NCBI GenBank assembly: GCA_009763385.1
Contig: CM019825.1
Location: 115,749,131 to 115,813,130, forward strand
Direction of reading: 5' to 3'
DNA from: Coix lacryma-jobi var. lacryma-jobi
Taxonomy: Eukaryota > Streptophyta > Magnoliopsida > Poales > Poaceae
DNA: 64,000 nucleotides
A program made the position numbers and the translations under genes. Positions 10,403 through 19,845 of this stretch are shown piece by piece. How positions within the stretch are numbered: position 1 is the first letter of the stretch; each line of letters begins with the position of its first letter. The notes beneath the pieces are model-generated. The model was not told the origin of the DNA. It made no database searches and was given only the letters and a program-made list of their open reading frames with translations.

Positions 10403-13400
10403 GTAAAACGGTTGGAGGACATTTGGTTGGTGGATTCCGGTTGCTCGAGGCATATGACCGGAAACGCCAAGTGGTTCTCCAGCCTTAGCCCTGTTGCCGG
10501 AAAGGAGTACATAACCTTCGGCGACAATAGCAAAGGTAAGGTATTGTCTCGCGGGTCGGTGCGAGTTAATGAGCACTTTGTGTTGCGCGATGTTGCTCTT
10601 GTTTCTAACTTGCATTTTAACCTTCTTTCTGTTTCGCAACTCTTTGACGACGACTATGAGATTCGTTTTAAACCGAATCTCAGTCGTATTTTGGATCCTC
10701 AGGGCAATCTTGTGTGTTTGATTTCGCCCTTTGGAAAAGTCTTTCGTGCGAATTTCTCGGAGTCTTTTGGCACTTCTCGTTGTCTTGTGGCTGGACCTTC
10801 CTCCTCTGATCTTTGGAAGTGGCATAGGAGACTTGGACATTTGAGCTTCGACTTGCTTGCAAGGCTTAGTTCACTTGGCCTAATCCGAGGATTGCCCAAG
10901 TTGCATATGGAGAAGGATCTTGTTTGCCACTCTTGTAGACACGGGAAGATGGTTGCCGCTCCCCACCATCCAGTGACTCAGGTCATGACCAAGCGCCCTG
11001 GAGAGCTTTTACACATGGACCTTGTTGGTCCGGCTCGGGTGAGCACGGTTGGGGGGAAGTGGTATGTGCTTGTTGTTGTTGATGACTTTTTGAGATATTC
11101 GTGGGTCTTCTTTTTAGCTGAGAAGACCGAGACTTTCTCCTTTGCTCGTAATCTGATTTTGCGTCTTCAGAACGAGTTCCCTTTGAACTCGATGCGAGCA
11201 ATTCGGAGTGATAATGGTTCCGAATTCAAGAATTCGGATTTTGAGAAGTTTTGTAACTCCTTGGGTTTAGAGCATCAGTTCTCTTCCCCCTACACACCCC
11301 CTCAGAATGGTGTTGTAGAGAGGAAGAATCGGACCCTTGTTGAGATGGCTAGGACGATGCTCGATGAGCATAGGACTCCTAGGCGATATTGGGCCGAAGC
11401 TATGAACACTGCATGCTACATTTCCAATCGCATTTTTCTCCGAGCTTTCTTGAAAAAGACTTCTTATGAGCTGCGTTTTGGAAAACTGCCCAAGGTGAGT
11501 TATTTTCGAGTTTTTGGTTGCCACTGTTTTATACTCAAAAAGGGCAACTTGGACAAGTTCGAGTCTCGTTCTTCTGACGGTGTGTTCTTAGGTTATGGCA
11601 CTCACACTCGCGCATATCGTGTACTTAACCTTGATACTAACCGAGTCATGGAGACATCAGATGTCACCTTCGATGAGACCATGGTTTGTCCTTCTTCTCA
11701 TTTTGAGCGTGCAGGTGATCATGAGGTTGGTGAGCCTCTTTTCGATGATAAGGACGAGGATGCTGAAGGCACAGATGACCCAGCATCGCCTCCTCCTGCC
11801 GTGCCGCAAAGAGCAGCTTCTACGACGACTCACGGCCCCGACACCTCTTCTTCCTGGGGGCCGTGGGATCCGCCACCCCGAGCGGTACCTTCTGTACCCG
11901 GGGAGGCACCAGCTGCTGTTGAGGGGGAGGTTACTTCTTCCCAGGAGGCGCCATGACATATCCAGCGCCAGCACCCCCCTCAGCAGATGATCGGCGACAT
12001 CGGCGAATGGGTCACTCGGTCCAGGTCACAGCAAATCTCGCACTTTGCTCATTCTGCTTTTGTTGCTAATTTTGAGCTCCGAGATGTTGGACACGATTTG
12101 ACGGATCTGGATTGGGTCAATGCCATGCATGAGGAGTTAGAAAACTTTGAGAGAAATCGGGTTTGGGTTCTAGTTCCACCTCCTCCAGACTGTAAGCCTA
12201 TTGGGACAAAATGGGTTTTCAAAAACAAGCAAGGAGAGGATGGCCATGTTGTGAGAAACAAGGCCAGGCTTGTAGCGAAGGGTTATAGTCAGAAGGAGGG
12301 GATAGACTTTGAGGAGACTTTTGCTCCTGTAGCTCGTTTGGAGGCTATTAGGATACTCTTGGCGTTTGCTGCATCCAAAGGCTTTAAACTCTTTCAAATG
12401 GATGTCAAGAGTGCCTTCTTAAATGGCTACATAGAAGAGGAAGAGTATGTTGAGCAACCCCCGGTTTTGAAAATCCCAAATTTCCAAACCATGTTTTTAA
12501 ACTTCATAAAGCTTTATATGGTTTGAAACAAGCCCCTAGAGCCTGGTATGATAGATTGAAAACCTTTTTGCTTGCTAAGGGTTTTAAAATGGGATGTGTA
12601 AATAAAACGCTCTTTCTACTCAAGCAAGGCAAAGACACTCTCTTGGTCCAGATTTACGTGGATGATATCATTTTCGGTGGTTCTTCTCACGCTTTGGTTG
12701 CCAAGTTTGCAGATACTATGAGCAGGGAGTTCGAGATGAGCATGATGGGCGAGCTGACATTCTTTCTCGGGTTGCAAATTAAGCAATCCCGAGAGGGCAC
12801 GTTTGTGCACCAGGGCAAGTACACCAAGGACTTGCTGAAGCGGTTCGATATGGGAGAGGCCAAGCCTCTTCCAACTCCCATGTCGACGACGACTGCCCTG
12901 GATGCGGATGTGGATGGAGAAGCAGTGGACCAGAAGGAGTACCGCAGCATGATCGGGTTGCTCCTCTACCTGACGGCGACACGCCCGGACATCCAGTTCG
13001 CGGTGTGTCTGTGTGCGCGCTTTCAGGCGTCGCCGCGCACCTCTCACCGTCAGGCGGTGAAGCGGATTTTCAGGTACCTTCGTTTCACGCCTGAGTTCGG
13101 GATTTGGTATTCTGCTTCCTCCACCCTCTCCCTTTGCGGTTATTCGGATGCCGATTTTGCTGGTTGCCGTATTGAGCGCAAGTCCACTTCTGGGACTTGC
13201 CAGTTTATTGGTTCTTCTCTTGTTTCGTGGTCTTCTCGCAAGCAGTCTAGTGTCGCCCAGTCTACTACGGAGGCTGAGTATGTTGCTGCGGCTAGCTGCT
13301 GTTCCCAGTTGCTCTGGATGATGGCCACTTTGCGTGATTTTGGTCTGAACTTTTCTCGCGTGCCTTTGCTTTGTGACAACACGAGTGCCATTAGCGTTGC

Positions 13401-13599
13401 TAAGAACCCCGTGCTTCACTCGAAGACCAAACACATTGATGTGCGCTTTCATTTCTTGTGAGACCACCAGGAGAAGGGTGATATCGACCTTCGCCATGTC
13501 GATACTCATCATCAACTGGCTGATATTTTCACCAAGCCTTTAGACGAATCAACCTTTAACCGGTTGAGGGGTGAGCTTGGTGTGTGTTTCCCTTTTTAG
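10403..13599 (+). pseudogene. pol: SIRE-2 pol: protease, integrase, RT, RNase H (broken)
   Basis: The frame opens after the TAG at 10400 and has no early ATG. The aspartic protease motif DSG is at 10433-10441. Integrase follows: the HHCC zinc region (WHRRLGH near 10819, CHSC near 10928), then the catalytic Asp 11018-11020 (HMDLVGP), Asp 11210-11212 (SDNGSEF) and Glu 11318-11320, with D-X35-E spacing. Reverse transcriptase starts near 12100 and has YVDD at 12655-12666. RNase H carries GYSDADFAG near 13137 and ends at TAG 13597-13599. Breaks: TGA 11954-11956 and TGA 13459-13461 (both CGA in SIRE-1), and loss of one C in the C-run 12458-12462, which shifts the frame inside RT. Domain order PR-IN-RT-RH is that of Ty1/copia. 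Confidence 0.92.
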
Positions 13600-15131
13600 A
13601 TGGGGGAAACATTTTGGATCTTGTATATTCGACTGACTCTTTTGTCCTTCTTTTCTTTTGCATTTCAGCATACGCATTTACATTCTAAGCTTCATGTTTA
13701 TAATCACTAGAATGTAACTATGCTCTATGTAGTATGCTCTGATGCTTATTTTGATGCTTGTAGCTTATGCTCCTTCTGATCACTAGTACATGCTGTGAGC
13801 TGAGCTATTTTGAAATGGTGAATTTACTTAATAACTTACAATCTGAAAATGTTCACCATTGAGATATGCAACTAGCATGTGTAGGATATGTTGAGTTCAC
13901 TCGTGCTTTTCATATATGCTAGGTTGCTATGTCTCTAGTTCTGAGTCATTCACTTGCTTGGTCTGTTCATATCATGTATAAACTTTGAACCAAGTTTTAG
14001 TGAATTGAAAAGATCGAGATGGGATTGCTTGTCAACACATCACGGTATTGAGACTGTTTCTCATTGCACTTTGAGTTAAACTTGAGCCGTGTAGTGTATG
14101 ACCGAAACCGTAGCTTTAAGCTTCTGATTGCTTCGGCATAGGCTTCGCTCGGTTGAAAAGTTAGGCAATGACAAGCTTTCAACCTCTCGCAATCACATGC
14201 TAATAATTGACCTTGTGTAATTTCACCACTGCAACTCCGATCTAAAGTTGAATTCACAAGTGTATGTTTCATTCTTAAGCATGATGATTGAACTTTGCTA
14301 GGGGTAGTTCACCTTGTATACATGTTTAGCACTTGCTCAGACTCCTGTTTATACATTGCTAATGCTATTTTGATGGTGAATACCTTTTGACTCAAAACTG
14401 CTCATTTCTGCTCATATGTTCATATTTCATATCTGGTGATCAGTTTGAGCCTTTGCTGAGCTTGTATGCTGCTGTTGAATCTTTGGAGTTATACTGTTTA
14501 GAGCATCTTTGCATTCTCCTGAATATATGCCTGAAGCTGCTAACTTGCATTTTGACTCATATGCATGTTGGAAGGGGGAGAATCTCCCATGTTCGCACTT
14601 TTTGTTGGTGCCTTTTCTGATGGGGAGAATCCTTTACTTGATTGGTGCATTTTCAACTAAGGGGGAGAATTTGCAAATCATTTGTGCTTCCCGAGTGTCC
14701 ATTTGAGGGGGAGGTCCTAGGAGGAGAGTTTGCATGTCTCCTGGATGTTCATCTAAGGGGGAGTTTTGCTGTCTCTTGCTGGCCGAAAGGCATTGGTATC
14801 GAGCTTTCTTTGCTAGTTGTGTTGAGCCTCTGTGCCTCTATCTTGAGGGACTTGCATTTTGCTTCGATTTTCCAATTGGTATTTGCTAGCGGTGTTGAGC
14901 CTGTTCTACCTCTTCTTGAGGGCTAGCTTTGCTTTGCTTGGTTGCGTCGAGCCGTTGCCCATGTCTTTGGGGACCAAGTTCTTTCGCTCTTTCCACTTGA
15001 CCTTCTTCGGCTTTGCTATGCTTTTGTGTCATTTGGTTGAGTTTTCTCCTTCTCCTTCCTCCTTCTTCCTTATTCTTCTTTTCAGTATGATTTGTGTGAG
15101 TAGTTGACAATGCACTCATCAAGGGGGAGAT
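13600..15131 (+). promoter_or_regulatory. SIRE-2 3' noncoding region with multiple polypurine tracts and PBS-like repeats
   Basis: No open frame of note lies here. Polypurine tracts of the type AAGGGGGAGA occur near 13598, 14571, 14621, 14659, 14705, 14755 and finally at 15120-15130 against the LTR. Repeated polypurine tracts are a known Sirevirus trait; they prime plus-strand DNA synthesis. Between them are imperfect repeats holding ATTGGTATCGAGC (14792-14804) and CAATTGGTATT (14873-14883). These resemble the primer site and are each followed by a block GCTAG..GTGTTGAGCC..CTTGAGGG. No envelope-like gene is seen. Confidence 0.75.
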
Positions 15132-17162
15132 TGCGGATACATGGGTGTATGCCGGGTCTCTGAGTGTTGAGTGATTGTCAACTGGGATGATGCGCATGTT
15201 ATTTGGCTTGTGTTGTGCAGGTGTCGAGCACGGATACAGTGATCGACGGCGAGGTGAAGGTCAAGTTGAGACGTGTTGTGCCGATGGACCGGGTGCGGTG
15301 AAGGATGGGCGTGCCGTGCTACGGACGTGCCATGCCGAGGTACTGAGCGGTGAAGGGCGGACGTGAGGCTTGGACTGAGGGACCAGAGGCCCGAGGATCA
15401 GCTGTGGTGGCTGGCAGCCTGTGACGACGACAAGTGAAGAAGTGCGGTCATGTGTTGCCTGAGTCGTGGACTCAGGGACACGTGTCGGTGGACGGGGTGC
15501 ACGGGCTGTGCATCCCCTCTACGACGTCGGTTTGGTGGTAGAGCCAGAGAAAAACCATCGGATGGACGGTTTCCAGGTTTGGGCCTCAAAACCTGGGCGT
15601 GGACGGTTTCCGAGTTTGGCCCCAAAACTCGGGCTGAGGGTTTCCGAGTTTGGCCACAAAACTCGGGCTGAGGACGGTTTCCAGGTTTGGGCCTCAAAAC
15701 CTGGGCGCTGAGGGTTTGCTGAGTTTGGCCTCAAAACTCAGAGGCTGATGGGCTGGTTTCCCGGTTTGGGCCTCAAAACCGGGGGTTGGCTGGAAAAGGC
15801 TGGTTTCCCGGTTTGGGCCACAAAACCAGGGGTGCAGAGCGAGGGCGGCACGTGGCGGCGATCCAGAGGTTGCGTCGAGGCAACGCTTCGAATTGTGCGG
15901 GCGTGGCCGTCAGATACACCTACCACCGAGTTGGTCCAGAATAACCCTAGGGTTTAGCTGGTTCGCTCTGTAATTAGATTAGAGAGGGGTAGAGTAGGAA
16001 ATAGACTTAGGCTAGTAGTAGGATAAGTAGTCGGGAGACACCCACCTCCCAAAGGATCTCAGTCATTTGCTCTTTCGCACTTAGGGTTTCCTGCTCTCCC
16101 ATCCCCTGCTGTAGCTTGCTGAGATCCGCAGAGAGACTCACCTCTGTGTATTGTTGATTTTGAGGAAAGGAGGTCGTAACCTCCTTGTCGTAGCGTGTGT
16201 TTGCGCTTGGGCTGCAAGATCGTGGTGTCGATTCGTGTTTTGGTTGTGTTCTTCGCGGAATCCTTTTTCTCCACGATTTTCCCGTCGTTTGATCTCTTTG
16301 CTCGGTTCATCTTTTGCGAATCCGTTTGAACCAAGTTGTTCTAGATCGTGAGGCACTTCTTTCCACAGAAGGAATTCACTTCTAACCTCACGGTCTAGGA
16401 GATCGATCGATTTTTGTTTCGGGTCAAGTTTTCTCCCTTCCCCCGAAATTCTTCGATTCATCGATTTGGAGATAGGTTCGAGCCATGATCTCTTAGAGAT
16501 AGCTCACTATCCTCCTTGTGACTCCTCTCACCAAGTTTGATCCCTAGAGGATTTGTTTTGGGTGAGATCGAGTCGAATCGGTGAGTGAACAGTGAAGTCA
16601 CGAGGTGACCGGACGCTAGGTCAGGCTGACCGGACGCGTCCGGTGGTTGAATGTGTCGCGGGATTCTCTGAGTATTGACCGGACGCTCGTGACCGGACGC
16701 TGGGTTGTTGGATTGACCGGACGCTCAGGATCTACTGTTCACCTGTCTTGGCTCTAGTGACCGGACGCACTGCTCTCGACCGGACGCTCCTCGCTTGTGA
16801 GTCCGGTCAGGAACAGTAAGGTTCCAGAAAGGAATTTTTCAGACCGGACGCGTCCGGTGCTCACTGACCTGACGCAGGCCAGAGTCCGGTCGTGACTGTT
16901 TTGCGCTGTTTCGTCCGCAGCTTGTTCGTTCATTGTCGGATTTGGTTTCCGTCTTCTGCGTTGGCTTTCTAGAGTTGTGTAGTGTCCCGCTGTGCTTCTT
17001 GGAAGCATCCACCCTACATCTAGGGTCGTGGACATTAGCAAGCTCTAGGGTTTGTCCTTTTGGGTGACTCTCGGGACAGTGGCTACTAGTTTCCGAAAGG
17101 AAATTTTGAAGCTCCCATTCACCCCCCCTCTGGTCGCTTTCTGGTTGATTCTCGGTCCTTCA
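15132..17162 (+). repeat. SIRE-2 3' LTR
   Basis: 2031 bp, TGCGG...CCTTCA, matching the 5' LTR. It has one extra hairpin unit (15611-15632 beside 15645-15667) of 34 bp. The GACCGGACGC array is at about 16608-16895. It ends against the 5-bp flank cgctg that leads back into SIRE-1 gag. Confidence 0.92.
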
Positions 17163-17751
17163 CGCTGACGACGACGGCTTCTGTACCATGGCCCTCGTCA
17201 AGGAGGTCGACGGCGAGCTGGAGGACATCCCTCGGAACGACGACGATGACGACACCTCCCAGGTATCTTTGACCCCCGACGAGCTTTCTGTTGAGGTCGA
17301 GAAGCTTACTGCCGCGCTCCTTAGTTAGGATAAGTTGCTTAGGCATGCTGCTAGAGAGCGTAAGGAGTTTAGGCAGAAGTGGGAGGATACGGTGAAGGAA
17401 CTTGAATCTGTCATGTCCACCGTAGTTGTTACCGAGGAGGAGGAGTGTGAGATGTGCTCCACACACATGACTGACCTCCTCACTTTGAGGAGTAAGTATG
17501 CCGTGTTGGTAGGAGAGGTGGATGAGCTGAAGGCGAGATCTTTGCTGTTGGGTGCGTGCAAGTCCTGTGCGGGCTTGCAATCTGAGTTGGCAGAGAAGAA
17601 TGTCAAGATTGTGTCTCTTGAAGAGGCCAACTCAGGTAGCACATGTGTGGCTAGGTGTGTTCTTTGTGAGGGTTTGGAGATGGAGATCGCTAATGTGAAG
17701 CATGACAAGATGCAAACCGAGGAGGAAAACACATACCTTCGGACCATCTTG
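17163..17751 (+). pseudogene. gag: SIRE-1 gag, second fragment
   Basis: This continues the coding series interrupted at 5635: an acidic stretch, then the coiled-coil region with ERKEFRQKWEDT and the cysteine-bearing repeats also present in SIRE-2. TAG at 17326-17328 stands where SIRE-2 has CAG. The fragment ends at the TCTTG target duplication of the solo LTR at 17752. The next gag codons are found at 18953. Confidence 0.85.
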
Positions 17752-18947
17752 TGATGAGGACATGCCAGCTGTGCACACTACTTCAAGTCCAAATACTTCT
17801 AATCAAGGTCCACTTACAAGAAGTCGTTCTAAGAAACTACAAGAGCAGGTGAATTCTTTCCTTACTAATTGTAATCTTTATACTTCTGAGAATGATATAC
17901 TACCTAATAGCTCTACTTTGGTTGTACTTAGGAGTATACATGAAGAGAAGGAAGAATCGGACCAGCACAAAGAAGATGGACCAGCAAGAACGGATCAGTG
18001 AGATGGCAAAGACGGACCAGTCCAATGGCAAAAACAGACCAGTCCAATGGCAAAAGCGGACCAGTGCGATGGCAAAAACGGACCAGTACAAAGAATTGTC
18101 ATAACTTTTGCTTCCCTGAAATTTTGAGGCCCATGAGGACATTTTGGAAAGCTTGTCGAGTCTATTTTCAAACCCAAGTGGTTTCATCTCATTTGGACTC
18201 CGCATCGTTGAGTTATGACCGAATAAGTGATGACTGGTCAGAAGTTCAACAGTCTGCATGATGTTCAAGTTCCTATGCAAAACTGTACCATTCTATGATG
18301 TTTTGTGGTGCATGCTGCATATGGTACGAAAGCTTATCAAGTTAACTTTCCAACCCACCAAACGGCTCATCATTTGGAGTTCCCAATAAAGAGTTATGGC
18401 CAGTTTAGTAGAAACTGCTCTGGAGGCCAACAGTCACGCGAGTCCACTTCGGGAAGCCATCTCCAGGAGACCTTTCACATTACTTATCTTCAAAAACTCT
18501 ATTTCGTTTTCATACCTATCTAGGAGGGTTGTTCCTAGTATAAATATCTCCTACCTCTAAGCTATTGGAAACCTTTTGATGAATTGATGAACCACCCTGC
18601 TGTTGCAGCGAGTTCTTGAGTGATCTTACTCAAACCTTTGTTCTTGCGAGTTCTTCTTGGGCTTGTGAGAGATCTCTCTGAGGTCCCCTGCTTCGTGCTC
18701 TACGGCTTCCATTTGGCTGCGCTGTATTGTGTGGATTAGTTCCGGATTGTGGTTCTGCGGTCGTTCGGAGATCGAGTCGAAGTCTTCGTGGTTTTCGGTG
18801 CCTCTCTCCCCGTCACTTGGTCGCATCCAACCTTTGTCAGATATAAAGCTCGTTATCCCGCTGTTTGCAGCAAGTTATCCTTTGTTCGCAAACCTACTAT
18901 CGTGAAGATCGAGCCAATTCCTTTCCGGTCCAAATCGGAACCTATCA
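17752..18947 (+). mobile_element. Solo LTR, gypsy-like, inserted in SIRE-1 gag
   Basis: 1196 bp starting TGATGAGG and ending CCTATCA, flanked by perfect 5-bp duplications TCTTG (17747-17751 and 18948-18952). No internal region, primer site or gene follows, so it is a solo LTR. The first 240 bp hold an open frame with GPLTRSRSKKLQEQ, a motif I associate with the C-terminal tail of plant gypsy polyproteins, which suggests that pol ran into the LTR. A TATA-like TATAAATAT lies near 18540. Orientation is inferred from that reading frame and TATA box. Confidence 0.82.
18003..18090 (+). repeat. 22-bp tandem repeat, four copies
   Basis: Four units close to ATGGCAAAAACGGACCAGTCCA lie head to tail inside the solo LTR, with one or a few changes each. 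Confidence 0.85.
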
Positions 18948-18952
18948 TCTTG

Positions 18953-19840
18953 TCATGGGTGTCTAGCGGTGAGCCACAGCTCGGGATGATGATCTCCCAA
19001 TTCAAGCGAGCTGTTGGAGGTCCAGGTGTAGGTTTTGCTCCGGGTGTTGATGTTTCGACTTTTGGGAAGATTGGAGAGTCGAGTGGTCTTCACCCATGTG
19101 AGAAGCCCAACTCCACCACTACTCCCAAGCTTACCAAGATTCCACCTAAAGAGCCTCTCAAGCCTAACACCAAGGATGGGGTCTTTGTTGAACCTCCGAG
19201 AGCTCCACCAAAGAAACAATCATGGGCTCCAAAACCAAACCACCTTAAGAAAAAGATTGACACCATGCCACCCATCTAGGAGGAGCTTATGCCACAGAAG
19301 GGCAAAGTGATCCACACCCACTACTGTGAGTACCAACAACCCCCTTTGAGAGCGGTGAGGTACCATTGTGAGCACTGTGGGAGAGATGGTCACTTGAGTG
19401 AGTTTTGCTTTCAGCGCAAGAGAGAGGCGCGCCGCGCAAAGGAGATGAACAACACGGACATGTACCATCCTTTCCATGATGTACATGTGCCGAATGTTCA
19501 GAGGCGTGCTGCTAGGCCTAGAGGTCCAAAACCTCAAGTTCCTAGGCCTAGGCCGCGTAGAGAGCGTACCCTGCGGGAGCCTGCAGTTGTAGGCTATGGA
19601 CTCCGTGGCAGTGGCTTTGTAGTTGAGCGTTTTCCCCCACCGCGTTTTGAGTATCGCGATGGACGCTCCTCCCTTAGCGGACCACGTTTTCCTCAGCGTG
19701 GTGATCGCTCTTCCCGTAGGCGTGCTAGGAATGGTTTTTCTGCTAACCGTTCTTTTGAGCAGCCGGCCCAACACTGGTATTCTCCCTATTTCACTAACCC
19801 CAGTGTTGGACCGTATGCTCACCCTATGTCTTTTTATTGA
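18953..19840 (+). pseudogene. gag: SIRE-1 gag, third fragment
   Basis: Gag resumes directly after the second TCTTG with the EPQLGMMISQFKR block, the proline-rich segment, the second CX2CX4HX4C motif CEHCGRDGHLSEFC and the Arg/Pro-rich tail. It ends at TGA 19838-19840. TAG at 19277-19279 replaces the CAG of SIRE-2. The TGATG overlap with the pol frame is kept. Confidence 0.87.
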
Positions 19841-19845
19841 TGTAG

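Larger units (their letters stand above)
5636..17162 (+). mobile_element. SIRE-2: complete nested Sirevirus
   Basis: This 11.5 kb plus-strand Ty1/copia element has two LTRs (5636-7637 and 15132-17162), a primer site, gag (7701-10397), pol (10403-13599), and a 1.5 kb noncoding region with several polypurine tracts. It inserted into the SIRE-1 gag. The flanks are cgccg (5631-5635) and cgctg (17163-17167), a 5-bp target duplication with one change. By eye the LTRs differ at about twenty single bases plus one 34-bp hairpin unit and a C-run difference, so the insertion is recent compared with SIRE-1. Gag and pol contain stops and one frameshift, so this copy is not autonomous as it stands. Confidence 0.92.

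Noticed and set aside
13600..15131. An envelope-like third gene in the 3' region of SIRE-2
   Set aside because: Only short frames are present, without signal peptide, coiled coil or membrane anchor; the region is explained by polypurine tracts and repeats.
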